Origin: an uncultured Clostridium sp.
GTDB lineage: Bacteria > Bacillota > Clostridia > Oscillospirales > Acutalibacteraceae
NCBI GenBank assembly: GCA_934717555.1
Contig: CAKUYY010000035.1
Coordinates: 1-13,676 of the forward strand
Direction: 5' to 3'
DNA: 13,676 nucleotides
Numbering within the stretch: position 1 is the stretch's first letter; every line of letters starts with the position of its first letter. This document shows, one piece after another, positions 1 through 6,987 of this stretch. The notes below the pieces were generated by a model. The model ran no database searches. It was not told the DNA's origin and was given only the letters and a program-made list of their open reading frames with translations. The position numbers and the translations under genes are program-made.

Positions 1-87
1 GCGGAATTTGACGGAGAGATCACGGAAGTGTGCGTGCAAAACGGCCAGATTGTGGAGTATGGGCAACCGCTGTTCCGCATCAAATAG
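1..87 (+). CDS. accB: Biotin carboxyl carrier protein of acetyl-CoA carboxylase, C-terminal end (partial)
   Basis: The first 28 codons in frame 1 read as the end of a biotinyl domain (residues such as FDGEITEV, then NGQIVEYGQPLF, ending RIK) followed by TAG. In the family this stretch follows the EAMKMMNE-type biotinylation motif, so the modified lysine should lie about seven residues before the window starts. BCCP carries the carboxyl group from biotin carboxylase (AccC) to the carboxyltransferase (AccD/AccA). Lying directly upstream of fabZ, accC, accD and accA supports the AccB call over other biotinyl proteins such as the decarboxylase gamma chains. The gene is cut only by the window edge. 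Confidence 0.87.
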   Translation, partial: AEFDGEITEVCVQNGQIVEYGQPLFRIK

Positions 88-153
88 AGAATTTTAAATA
101 GGTGAGAGGAGATCCGGCGTAAGAAAGGCCGCCGTATAACAAGGTGATAGAGA

Positions 154-573
154 ATGAATAAGGAAGAGATCAAGCAAATTATCCCCCATCGGGAACCAAT
201 GTTACTAGTGGATGAAGCAGAAGTTACCGGCGCCACCACCGGTCATGGAAAAAAGACCATCACAGGGGAAGAATGGTTTTTGCAGGGCCATTTTCCCGGG
301 AATCCGGTGGTACCGGGCGTGATTTTATGCGAGATGATGGCGCAAGCCAGCGCGGTAATCGTGGCGGATAAGGCAAGAGGCAGCACCCCTTATTTTGCTT
401 CCATCAAAAATGCCCGCTTTAAAAACAAAGTATTTCCAGGAGATACCATAGAGTTTGACTGCGAGCTTGTCAGAAGCAAGGGGATCTTCTATTTTGTAGA
501 GGGAAAGGGATATGTAAACGGAAAGCTGTGTGTCTCCGCAGAACTTTCCTTTGCCCTGGTAAAAGGAGTGTAA
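154..573 (+). CDS. fabZ: 3-hydroxyacyl-[acyl-carrier-protein] dehydratase FabZ
   Basis: This 139-aa protein has the usual FabZ length and single hotdog fold. It removes water from 3-hydroxyacyl-ACP to give trans-2-enoyl-ACP in the fatty acid elongation cycle in the cytoplasm. Visible family marks are the N-terminal IIPHREPMLLVD (residues 9-20), the HFPGNPVVPGV block with the catalytic His46, and the catalytic Glu60 in ILCEMMAQ. The ATG at 154 is preceded by AAGGTG at 141-146, seven bases upstream. The gene sits 66 bases after accB and its stop is only five bases before the accC start, so it is co-transcribed with the acetyl-CoA carboxylase genes. FabA-type isomerase activity is not indicated by the sequence. 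Confidence 0.96.
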   Translation: MNKEEIKQIIPHREPMLLVDEAEVTGATTGHGKKTITGEEWFLQGHFPGNPVVPGVILCEMMAQASAVIVADKARGSTPYFASIKNARFKNKVFPGDTIEFDCELVRSKGIFYFVEGKGYVNGKLCVSAELSFALVKGV

Positions 574-578
574 AATCG

Positions 579-1925
579 TTGTTTAGCAAGATTTTAATTG
601 CCAACCGCGGTGAAATAGCAGTTCGTATTATTCGGGCGTGCCGGGAAATGGGGATTGCCACAGTAGCGGTATATTCAGAAGCTGACCGGGATGCCCTGCA
701 TGTGGGATTAGCCGATGAAAGTTATTGTATCGGCGGGGCCAGCGTGGCGGAAAGCTACTTGAATATGACGGCTATCCTGACAGTGGCGGTGGCCTCCGGC
801 GCCCAGGCGATCCATCCAGGATATGGATTGCTGTCGGAAAATGCGAAGTTTGTTTCTCTTTGTGAACAATGTAATATTGCCTTTATCGGTCCCAGTTCGG
901 AGATGATCAGCCGGATGGGAGACAAGGATCAGGCAAGGAAAACCATGAGGGAGGCCGGTGTTCCTGTTACTCCTGGCTGCGATGTGATCACCAACGCTTC
1001 CGCCGCGTTAGAAGAGGCAGATAAAATCGGTTATCCGCTTTTGATCAAGGCTAAGGCCGGCGGAGGCGGGCGGGGAATCCGCCTGGTGAAATCCAGCGGG
1101 GAATTCCTCAACGCGTTTCATTCTGCCTCCAGCGAGGCGCAGAGCGCGTTTGGAGACGGCGCGGTGTACATGGAGAAATTCCTCAATCCGGTCAAACATA
1201 TAGAGATGCAGATTCTCTGTGATAAACAGGGAAATGTTGTATGTTTGGGAGAGCGGGAATGTTCCGTTCAGCGTAAAAATCAGAAGATGATCGAGGAAAG
1301 CCCTTCTCCGGCGATTTCGGAGGAAACCCGGGAAAAGATGATTGAAGTTGCGGCCCGTGCGGCCAAAGCGGTGCGTTACGAAAACGCGGGCACAATCGAG
1401 TTTTTGCTGGATCAAGAGGGAAATTTCTACTTTATGGAGATGAATACCCGTCTCCAGGTGGAACATCCTGTGACGGAGATGGTGACAGGGATCGACCTGG
1501 TACAGTGGCAGATCCGTATTGCAGCGGGAATCCCCTTGTCATTTACCCAAAAGGATATCCAATTGAGAGGGCACGCCATTGAATGCCGGATCAATGCGGA
1601 AAATCCCGCGGAAAATTTCCGGCCAAGCTGCGGGAAGATCAGTTTCCTACATATTCCCGGCGGACCCGATGTTCGGTTTGAAACGGCTATCTATCAGGAC
1701 TATTTTGTACCGCCCTTCTATGATTCCATGATTGGCAAGCTGATCGTGCGAGGAGATAACCGGGAACTGGCGATCCGGAAGATGAAAGCGGCCCTTAGTG
1801 AGCTGCTGGTAGAAGGGATCGACCATAATGCGGAATTGCAGACGGATATTTTGATGGATCACCGTTTTGTGGACGGAAGTTACACGACGTCCTTGATGGC
1901 CCAAAGGGAAGAGGAACAGAAGTAA
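579..1925 (+). CDS. accC: Biotin carboxylase subunit of acetyl-CoA carboxylase
   Basis: The 448-aa ATP-grasp enzyme carboxylates the biotin on AccB using ATP and bicarbonate. I place the start at TTG 579, because the protein then begins MFSKILIANRGEIAVRI as AccC proteins do, has the family length (E. coli 449), and is preceded by AAGGAG at 563-568 with a 10-base spacer. An ATG at 528 in the same frame would add 17 atypical residues inside fabZ. Domains are the N-terminal biotin carboxylase fold (1-113), ATP-grasp (about 114-320) and C-terminal domain. Visible residues include Lys116, the glycine-rich loop at 160-166, Lys236, and Glu274, Glu287, Asn289 and Arg291 within FMEMNTRLQVEHP. All key residues appear intact. 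It is followed by an unusual 298-base gap before accD. Confidence 0.96.
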   Translation: MFSKILIANRGEIAVRIIRACREMGIATVAVYSEADRDALHVGLADESYCIGGASVAESYLNMTAILTVAVASGAQAIHPGYGLLSENAKFVSLCEQCNIAFIGPSSEMISRMGDKDQARKTMREAGVPVTPGCDVITNASAALEEADKIGYPLLIKAKAGGGGRGIRLVKSSGEFLNAFHSASSEAQSAFGDGAVYMEKFLNPVKHIEMQILCDKQGNVVCLGERECSVQRKNQKMIEESPSPAISEETREKMIEVAARAAKAVRYENAGTIEFLLDQEGNFYFMEMNTRLQVEHPVTEMVTGIDLVQWQIRIAAGIPLSFTQKDIQLRGHAIECRINAENPAENFRPSCGKISFLHIPGGPDVRFETAIYQDYFVPPFYDSMIGKLIVRGDNRELAIRKMKAALSELLVEGIDHNAELQTDILMDHRFVDGSYTTSLMAQREEEQK

Positions 1926-1956
1926 GCTTTCTTCTTTCGGGAAAATGTAAAAGGAC

Positions 1957-1986
1957 TGGATTTTTTAAGGGAATCTATGGTATGAT
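1957..1986 (+). promoter_or_regulatory. Candidate extended -10 promoter for accDA and its structured leader
   Basis: TATGAT at 1981-1986 is preceded by TGG (1978-1980), giving the extended -10 form TGnTATGAT. A weak -35, TGGATT at 1957-1962, lies 18 bases upstream and matches 3 of 6 consensus positions. Transcription would start near 1993 and give a leader of about 230 bases before accD. This suggests accD and accA can be made separately from the upstream fab/acc transcript. The evidence is by eye only. Confidence 0.45.
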
Positions 1987-2032
1987 ACACACAGATTTTC
2001 TGCAAGCGGTTTCTTTTTTAATATTTTTATTT

Positions 2033-2186
2033 GGCCGCTGTTTTCTTCCGCGTGGGAAAACAGCGGCCCTCTGAATAGAGAACCTTATGAAAAGGTTGGA
2101 AGGACCCCAATGAGGACGGCCTGCCCGGCGTATCACAAGGATAGGAGTTGTGTGCGGCGGGGAAGCCATCCATTTTGATGGGGGCT
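2033..2186 (+). ncRNA. Candidate structured leader RNA or small RNA between accC and accD (unknown class)
   Basis: Five helices can be paired almost without gaps: 2033-2045 with 2056-2068 (13 perfect bp); 2069-2072 with 2077-2080 (4 bp, GAAT loop); 2081-2086 with 2092-2097 (6 bp); a bulged arm of 2120-2125, 2128-2130 and 2134-2138 with 2148-2161 (14 bp including two U-G pairs); and a bulged hairpin 2164-2170 with 2177-2186. None is followed by a T-run, so they are not ordinary terminators. I find no motif of the T-box, SAM, TPP, FMN, cobalamin, purine or c-di-GMP riboswitch classes, nor a FapR-type operator. It may be a cis-regulatory leader for accDA or an independent small RNA. The structure is hand-drawn and not energy-tested. 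Confidence 0.42.
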
Positions 2187-2223
2187 CAATACGTTTACGC
2201 GGAGAAATGGCGGAGATGATGCT

Positions 2224-3093
2224 ATGCTGACAAATTCACTCTTTAAAAAGCCTTTAAATGCACTGGAAGGTAGCGGACGGCACAATAAGGTCAACCGTCC
2301 GTTTATTCCGGACGACCTGTATATCAAATGCCCTTCCTGTAAAACGATGCTGTTGTCTACAGATCTAAAGGAAAATCACTATGTATGCCAGAAATGCCAG
2401 CATCATTTTCGTTTGACGGCGCGGCAGAGGATTGAATATACCGTGGATGCCGATAGCTTTGTAGAATTTGATAAGGGGATGCATTCTAAAAATATCATTG
2501 ACTTTCCCGACTACGGAAAGAAGCTGAAAAACGCCCGGATGCAAAGCGGGGAGAGTGAATCTGTCATCTGTGGGACTGCCCGGATTGGCGGATTCCCCTG
2601 TGGCTTGTGCGTGATGGATTCTTCCTTTATGATGGGAAGTATGGGAACAGTAACAGGGGAAAAAATTACCCGGATGTTTGAATATGCCACAGAGCATGGA
2701 TTGCCTATGGTGGTTTTTACGGTTTCCGGAGGGGCCCGTATGCAGGAAGGCATTATGTCCCTGATGCAGATGGCCAAGACCAGCGGCGCGGTAAAACGTC
2801 ACAGCGATGCGGGACTTTTCTATATTACAGTATTGACGGACCCCACTACCGGCGGGGTAACGGCTAGCTTTGCCATGGAAGGGGATATCATCCTAGCGGA
2901 ACCCAAGGCGCTGATTGGATTTGCGGGGCCGCGCGTGATTGAGCAAACCATTCGCCAGCGCTTGCCACAGGGATTCCAGCGGTCAGAATTCTTGCAGGAG
3001 AAAGGTTTTGTAGATGCGGTGGTATCCCGTAAGGATATGAAGGATACCTTGGCAAATCTCTTATCCCTGCATACGAAGGAGGAGGAAGCATGA
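2224..3093 (+). CDS. accD: Acetyl-CoA carboxylase carboxyltransferase subunit beta
   Basis: This 289-aa protein matches the usual AccD length. With AccA it transfers the carboxyl group from carboxybiotin to acetyl-CoA to form malonyl-CoA. The N-terminal zinc ribbon is visible as CPSC (Cys36, Cys39) and CQKC (Cys55, Cys58) with 15 residues between the pairs. The crotonase-like core follows, with the SGGARMQEG block (168-176), TTGGVTASF (208-216) and GFAGPRVIE (232-240). The ATG at 2224 has GGAG at 2212-2215, eight bases upstream. Its TGA stop overlaps the accA ATG by four bases, so the two subunits are translationally coupled. In E. coli the carboxyltransferase binds its own mRNA through this zinc ribbon; whether that happens here is unknown, but the structured leader just upstream makes the idea testable. 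Confidence 0.96.
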   Translation: MLTNSLFKKPLNALEGSGRHNKVNRPFIPDDLYIKCPSCKTMLLSTDLKENHYVCQKCQHHFRLTARQRIEYTVDADSFVEFDKGMHSKNIIDFPDYGKKLKNARMQSGESESVICGTARIGGFPCGLCVMDSSFMMGSMGTVTGEKITRMFEYATEHGLPMVVFTVSGGARMQEGIMSLMQMAKTSGAVKRHSDAGLFYITVLTDPTTGGVTASFAMEGDIILAEPKALIGFAGPRVIEQTIRQRLPQGFQRSEFLQEKGFVDAVVSRKDMKDTLANLLSLHTKEEEA

Positions 3094-3896
3094 ACGCATT
3101 TGAACGTGTAACTGCGGCAAGATCCAAAGACCGTTTTACTTCGATTGCCTATATAGAGAAGCTTTTTGAAGGCACGTTTATGGAACTGCACGGAGACCGC
3201 CGTTTTGGGGATGACAAGGCCATTGTGGCAGGATTGGCCAGATTGTGCGGGATGCCAGTGACCGTGGTTGGTTTGGAACGGGGCAGGGATACCAAGGAAA
3301 AGGTAGAAAGAAACTTTGGCTGTGCCAATCCCGAAGGATATCGGAAAGCGCTGCGCCTGATGAAACAGGCGGAGAAATTTCACCGCCCGGTGATCTGTTT
3401 TGTGGATACCTCTGGAGCGGGATGTGGGATCAGCGCGGAAGAACGGGGACAAGGGCAGGCCATAGCGGAGAATATCTCGGAAATGATGACATTAAAAACA
3501 CCAGTACTTTCCATCTTGATTGGCGAAGGCGGTAGTGGCGGGGCCCTAGCCTTGGCGGTTGCGGATGAAGTTTGGATGCTGGAAAACGCGGTTTATTCGG
3601 TTGTTTCCCCAGAGGGCTGCGCGAGTATTTTGTGGAAAGATCCCGCGAAAACGGCACAGGCGGCGGAATGCCTGCGCTTAACCTCCCAGGATCTCTATAA
3701 AATGGGAGTTATTGAGAAGATTATCCGGGAACCTAAGGATAAGGATGACAAGTTATTTCACAGCCTGCGCAATACGATTTATAAAAAACTAAAAGAGAAA
3801 AGTGCTTTGGATATCGATACCCTCTTACAGCAGCGGTATGACCGTTTCCGTAAGATGGGGGATGGAAAAACCATTTATTTCCGGGAAACCCTGTAA
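3090..3896 (+). CDS. accA: Acetyl-CoA carboxylase carboxyltransferase subunit alpha
   Basis: This 268-aa protein is the partner of AccD in the heterotetrameric carboxyltransferase. It is shorter than E. coli AccA (319 aa) mainly at the N-terminus, as is common in clostridia. Family blocks include ELHGDRRFGDD (32-42), RNFGCANPEGYRKALRLMK (74-92), the acyl-CoA/carboxybiotin region SAEERGQGQAIAENI (115-129) and GEGGSGGALA (145-154). The oxyanion-region motif reads DTSGAGCG (106-113), where relatives usually have DTPGAYCG or DTPGAYPG, so a Pro and a Tyr/Phe position are changed. The start overlaps the accD stop as ATGA, after a strong AGGAGGAGG site. The frame is otherwise intact, so I treat it as functional. 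Confidence 0.95.
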   Translation: MNAFERVTAARSKDRFTSIAYIEKLFEGTFMELHGDRRFGDDKAIVAGLARLCGMPVTVVGLERGRDTKEKVERNFGCANPEGYRKALRLMKQAEKFHRPVICFVDTSGAGCGISAEERGQGQAIAENISEMMTLKTPVLSILIGEGGSGGALALAVADEVWMLENAVYSVVSPEGCASILWKDPAKTAQAAECLRLTSQDLYKMGVIEKIIREPKDKDDKLFHSLRNTIYKKLKEKSALDIDTLLQQRYDRFRKMGDGKTIYFRETL

Positions 3897-3906
3897 GTTT
3901 ATCATC

Positions 3907-3947
3907 AAAGGCGGCGGCTTGCAACAAGATACAAGCCGCCGCCTTTT
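3907..3947 (+). terminator. Rho-independent terminator of the fab/acc operon
   Basis: A 15-bp perfect GC-rich stem pairs 3907-3921 (AAAGGCGGCGGCTTG) with 3932-3946 around a 10-base loop, followed by a short T run that is partly in the stem. It starts 10 bases after the accA stop and marks the operon end. Confidence 0.85.
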
Positions 3948-3967
3948 AAAAAAGAGGAGGGGAGAAG

Positions 3968-4318
3968 ATGTTTTATGCCATACTGATCATCAATGGTCTG
4001 ACTCTTTTGATTGGGATTTTAACAGGAATTTGTTGCCTCCGAAAACGCAAAGCCTTTTCGGATACCCAGGCGGGATACCATATGGAAAGGGCGACACAGG
4101 ACCAGGAATCCTGGAAAAAAGCCAATCAGATGGCCGGGTTTCTTTGTATTTTGGGAAGTGCAGTGGGACTTCTTATAATACCTTTTCTTTTTGTCGGTTC
4201 CCTTATGGGGGATTCTATGCTGTTATTTTTTTATTGTCTTACTTTTTCTTCTTTTGGTACTTTGGGGACTATTACTCCTGCTGAAAAAGAAAAAATAACA
4301 GAAGGAACTACGACATAA
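3968..4318 (+). CDS. Small SdpI-family-like integral membrane protein
   Basis: The 116-aa protein has three likely membrane helices (about 2-23, 54-78 and 82-101), with a cytoplasmic-looking loop between the first two. In that loop GYHM (36-39) followed by ESWKKAN (47-53) and then a glycine-containing helix resembles the GYRT...W..AN signature of the SdpI C-terminal domain. SdpI is the immunity and signalling protein for the SDP killing factor in Bacillus subtilis, but most homologues have no known role. The ATG at 3968 follows a GGAGGGGAGAAG ribosome site. It begins 21 bases after the acc terminator and no clear promoter of its own is visible, so it may depend on read-through. No toxin gene or SdpR-like regulator is adjacent, so an immunity role is not supported by context. 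Confidence 0.62.
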   Translation: MFYAILIINGLTLLIGILTGICCLRKRKAFSDTQAGYHMERATQDQESWKKANQMAGFLCILGSAVGLLIIPFLFVGSLMGDSMLLFFYCLTFSSFGTLGTITPAEKEKITEGTTT

Positions 4319-4462
4319 AAGATCGCTTGCTTTTGCGGATGATAAGTGGTAGAGAATGGGGGACTCTTGCCAGGGGTTCCCAAGAAAAAGCAATTTACAG
4401 ATTATTTTACCCTTCTATCTAGAGCTTTTAGTATGTTTAGATATCCTATTTTCTATAAAGAG

Positions 4463-4505
4463 AGAAGCCTGCTTGTGTTTCAAAACAAGCAGGCTTCTTC
4501 TTTAT
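4463..4505. terminator. Bidirectional terminator between the SdpI-like gene and ilvD
   Basis: A perfect 14-bp stem pairs 4463-4476 with 4485-4498 (core GAAGCCTGCTTG) around an 8-base loop. The plus strand continues into TTCTTTAT and the minus strand into CTTTATAG, so it can serve both convergent transcripts. The 144 bases before it (4319-4462) hold no gene I can support. Confidence 0.8.
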
Positions 4506-4521
4506 AACGAAAAAATCTCAT

Positions 4522-6180
4522 TTATTCCAATACCGCACCCGTAGAACCAGAAGTCACGCTCTTTGCATACCGGGCGAGGTATCCGGTGGTGATGCGGGGC
4601 TGGCGGGGTTTCCAAGCGGCTTTTCTCTTGGAAAGCTCTTCGTCGGAAACCAGTACCCGAATGGTGTTGGTGGGAATATCGATTTCAATTTCGTCCCCTT
4701 CCTCAACCAGGGCAATGGGGCCGCCCACCGCAGCTTCTGGGGATACATGGCCGATGGCGGCGCCTCTGGTAGCGCCAGAGAAACGGCCGTCTGTAATCAG
4801 GGCGACGCTGTTACCCAGTCCGCTCCCCATAATGGCGGAGGTGGGATTGAGCATTTCCCTCATTCCGGGACCGCCTTTCGGGCCTTCATAACGGATGATT
4901 ACCACCTCACCGGGATGGATATTTCCGTCATAAATGGCACTTAAAGCGTCCTCCTCACAGTCAAAGACACGGGCCTTCCCTTTATGGGAAAGCATTTCAG
5001 GCGCGACAGCACTGCGCTTGACCACACAGCCGTCCGGGGCAAGATTGCCCTTTAAGACCGCGATACCGCCAGTTTTGCTGTAAGGTTTTTCTACTGTACG
5101 GATAATTTCAGTATCCTTAATTTCGTGTCCGGCGATATTTTCCGCCACAGTTTTTCCTGTGCAGGTGAGCAGATCAGTGTGCAGCAATCCCAGCTTATTG
5201 ATCTCATTCATAACGGCTGGGATACCGCCGGCCTCATTAAGCTCCTCAATAAAGTGGTCGCCCGCGGGGGCCAGATGACACAGATTGGGGGTTTTAGCGG
5301 AGATTTCGTTGGCCAAGGCCAGATCCAACTGGATACCGCACTCATGGGCGATAGCGGGCAGGTGCAGCATACTGTTGGTACTGCATCCCAGGGCCATATC
5401 AATGGTAAGGGCGTTGAGGAAAGCATCCTTTACCATAATATCCCTGGGTTTGATATTTTCTTTTACCAGTTTCATGATCTGCATGCCAGCGTGTTTCGCC
5501 AGGCGCAGGCGCTCGGAATATACAGCGGGAATGGTACCATTGCCCGGCAGACCCATACCGAGAACCTCAGTAAGGCAGTTCATGCTGTTAGCGGTAAACA
5601 TGCCGGAGCAAGAACCACAGGTGGGGCAGGCTTTATTCTCAAATTCACAGAGATCGTCCTGATTAATATCCCCTACCTTAAAACGGCTGACAGCTTCGGA
5701 TACACTGGAATAGCTCACTTTCCGTTTGCCCATCACACCAGCCAGCATAGGGCCGCCGCTGACAAAAATAGAAGGGATATTCAGACGTGCTGCGGCCATC
5801 AACAGGCCGGGCACATTCTTATCACAGTTAGGCACCATCACCAACCCGTCAAAAGGATGGGCGGTGGCCATAGCTTCTGTGGAATCCGCGATTAATTCCC
5901 GGGTAACCAGGGAGTATTTCATACCTTCGTGTCCCATGGCGATCCCATCGCATACGGCGATGGCGGGGAACACAATGGGAACTCCACCGGCTAAAGCAAC
6001 CCCCTGTTTCACAGCGTCCACAATTTTATCCAGGTTCATATGACCCGGTACAATTTCATTTTGAGAACTTACGATACCAATGAGCGGCTTGCCGATTTCT
6101 TCATCGGTCAATCCCAATGCATGAAGCAGGGAGCGCTGCGGCGCTGCATTGACGCCTTGGGTAATTTTGTCGCTTCTCAT
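4522..6180 (-). CDS. ilvD: Dihydroxy-acid dehydratase
   Basis: The 552-aa enzyme converts 2,3-dihydroxy-3-methylbutanoate and its isoleucine-pathway homologue to the 2-keto acids, the step before transamination in valine, leucine and isoleucine synthesis. I choose the ATG at 6180: GGAG lies eight bases upstream, while the in-frame GTG at 6189 would abut that site. Family features include RSDKITQGVNAAPQRSLL near the N-terminus, PNCDKNVPG with cluster ligand Cys119, CPTCGSCSGMFTANSMNC (Cys185, 188, 191), LPGNGTI and the terminal TGYLARYAKSVTSGSTG. VPGH at 45-48, where some [2Fe-2S] relatives carry a cysteine, suggests the oxygen-sensitive Fe-S type found in many Bacillota. The C-terminus fits IlvD better than Edd or sugar-acid dehydratases. 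No other ilv gene is nearby. Confidence 0.94.
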   Translation of the reverse strand: MRSDKITQGVNAAPQRSLLHALGLTDEEIGKPLIGIVSSQNEIVPGHMNLDKIVDAVKQGVALAGGVPIVFPAIAVCDGIAMGHEGMKYSLVTRELIADSTEAMATAHPFDGLVMVPNCDKNVPGLLMAAARLNIPSIFVSGGPMLAGVMGKRKVSYSSVSEAVSRFKVGDINQDDLCEFENKACPTCGSCSGMFTANSMNCLTEVLGMGLPGNGTIPAVYSERLRLAKHAGMQIMKLVKENIKPRDIMVKDAFLNALTIDMALGCSTNSMLHLPAIAHECGIQLDLALANEISAKTPNLCHLAPAGDHFIEELNEAGGIPAVMNEINKLGLLHTDLLTCTGKTVAENIAGHEIKDTEIIRTVEKPYSKTGGIAVLKGNLAPDGCVVKRSAVAPEMLSHKGKARVFDCEEDALSAIYDGNIHPGEVVIIRYEGPKGGPGMREMLNPTSAIMGSGLGNSVALITDGRFSGATRGAAIGHVSPEAAVGGPIALVEEGDEIEIDIPTNTIRVLVSDEELSKRKAAWKPRQPRITTGYLARYAKSVTSGSTGAVLE

Positions 6181-6216
6181 AAAGCACACTCCTTTTTAAG
6201 AATATCTATTGCCTGT

Positions 6217-6245
6217 ATTATAAAACATAAGTTGTCTGCTGTCAA
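6217..6245 (-). promoter_or_regulatory. Perfect consensus vegetative promoter of ilvD
   Basis: Read on the minus strand, TTGACA (6245-6240) and TATAAT (6222-6217) are separated by exactly 17 bases. Both hexamers match the sigma-A/sigma-70 consensus at every position. Transcription would start near 6210, leaving about 30 bases before the ilvD ATG at 6180. Confidence 0.88.
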
Positions 6246-6250
6246 TATTG

Positions 6251-6261
6251 TTGTATTACAA
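6251..6261. promoter_or_regulatory. Candidate FadR-subfamily operator upstream of ilvD
   Basis: TTGTATTACAA is a perfect 11-bp palindrome with a central T. It fits the TNGTNNNACNA form reported for FadR-subfamily GntR regulators. It lies five bases upstream of the ilvD -35 and 15 bases past the stop of the adjacent FadR-type regulator gene, so that protein is the natural candidate to bind it. Binding has not been shown. Confidence 0.55.
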
Positions 6262-6276
6262 GAAAAGGGCCGTTTA

Positions 6277-6951
6277 CTAGTTGATTTCCAGCTCAGCGAT
6301 TGCCCGCAGGATGTGGATTTTCATGGCGCTTTTTGCCCCCTGTGCGTTTCTAGCTTTCATAAAGTCAGTAATCATGCGGTGGTCCTCAACGGTATCCCGA
6401 ACGGCTTCTTCCTTTTCCTGGGAGAGTATAACCCCTTTATCAATGGCTTGATAAATAACAGGCATCAGCTGGTTGATAAATTCATTGTGAGTAGCTTTTG
6501 CTATAGCATTATGGAAAGCCTGTTCCACTTCAGTACGGTCCTCTCCCGCCTCAATTTTCTGTTCAATTTGAAGGCCAAGGGAAACAATCCGCTCGATTTC
6601 CCGGTCAGTAGCCCGGAGAGTGGCCAGATAGGCGGATTCCGGTTCAAAAATCAGACGGATTTCAAAGAGGTCTTTGGCGTCAACTTTGGCGGAAAGAAGA
6701 GGGTTGAGCTCTTTGGCATGACAAAGTTCCGCTTCCTGTTTGACAAAGGTTCCTTTTCCGCGGCGGATCTCCAAAACGCCGTGAGCAGCTAAAATCCGGA
6801 TTGCTTCCCGCAAAGTGGTCCGGCTAATGCCCAGCTCTTGGGAAAGGTCATTTTCATTGGGAAGCTGATCCCCTGGAGCAAATCGTTTTTCAATCGTAAT
6901 CATTGTTAGAATATCGTCGGCCACACGGTCAGACAGCCTTTTTTCCTGCAC
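6277..6951 (-). CDS. GntR-family transcriptional regulator, FadR subfamily (FCD domain)
   Basis: The 224-aa protein has an N-terminal winged helix-turn-helix (about 5-70), including PGDQLPNENDLSQELGISR and TTLREAIRILAAHGVLEIR with the GKGTFV wing. An all-helical FCD domain follows (about 92-218). Likely metal-ligand histidines of the FCD pocket are His147 (AFHNAI), His191 (EDHRMI) and His213 (MKIHIL). The aspartate often found three residues before the FH motif is Glu143 here. Such domains usually bind small carboxylates through a metal ion. The start is GTG at 6951 with GGAG ten bases upstream. It lies upstream of ilvD on the same strand, and a FadR-type palindrome sits at the ilvD promoter, so control of ilvD is the likeliest job. 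The ligand cannot be told from sequence. Confidence 0.9.
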   Translation of the reverse strand: MQEKRLSDRVADDILTMITIEKRFAPGDQLPNENDLSQELGISRTTLREAIRILAAHGVLEIRRGKGTFVKQEAELCHAKELNPLLSAKVDAKDLFEIRLIFEPESAYLATLRATDREIERIVSLGLQIEQKIEAGEDRTEVEQAFHNAIAKATHNEFINQLMPVIYQAIDKGVILSQEKEEAVRDTVEDHRMITDFMKARNAQGAKSAMKIHILRAIAELEIN

Positions 6952-6987
6952 AGCTCTGGTTCTCCTTTTTGCTTCATTGATATTCTT

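Noticed and set aside
115..134. A small CGGCG/CGCCG hairpin between accB and fabZ as a regulatory element.
   Set aside because: The stem is only five pairs with a 10-base loop and no other signal, which is too common by chance to support.
2033..2068. The 13-bp hairpin after accC as a rho-independent terminator.
   Set aside because: On the plus strand it is followed by CTCTGAATAG, with no T-run, and on the minus strand by an A-rich stretch. It fits a leader helix better than a terminator.
2098..2223. A T-box or other amino acid riboswitch before accD.
   Set aside because: I found no conserved T-box antiterminator sequence, no specifier arrangement, and no terminator with a U-tract.
1975..2327. 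Short minus-strand open frames across the accC-accD gap as genes.
   Set aside because: They lack ribosome sites, have no recognisable features and run antisense into accD. They are better explained as chance frames.
3802..4284. A 160-aa plus-strand frame running from accA through the terminator.
   Set aside because: It begins inside accA in another frame, crosses the terminator hairpin and competes with the SdpI-like frame, which has a proper ribosome site.
5125..6792. Long plus-strand open frames antisense to ilvD and the regulator gene (up to 256 aa).
   Set aside because: They mirror two well-supported minus-strand genes, have no domain features and no ribosome sites. They are shadows of coding sequence.
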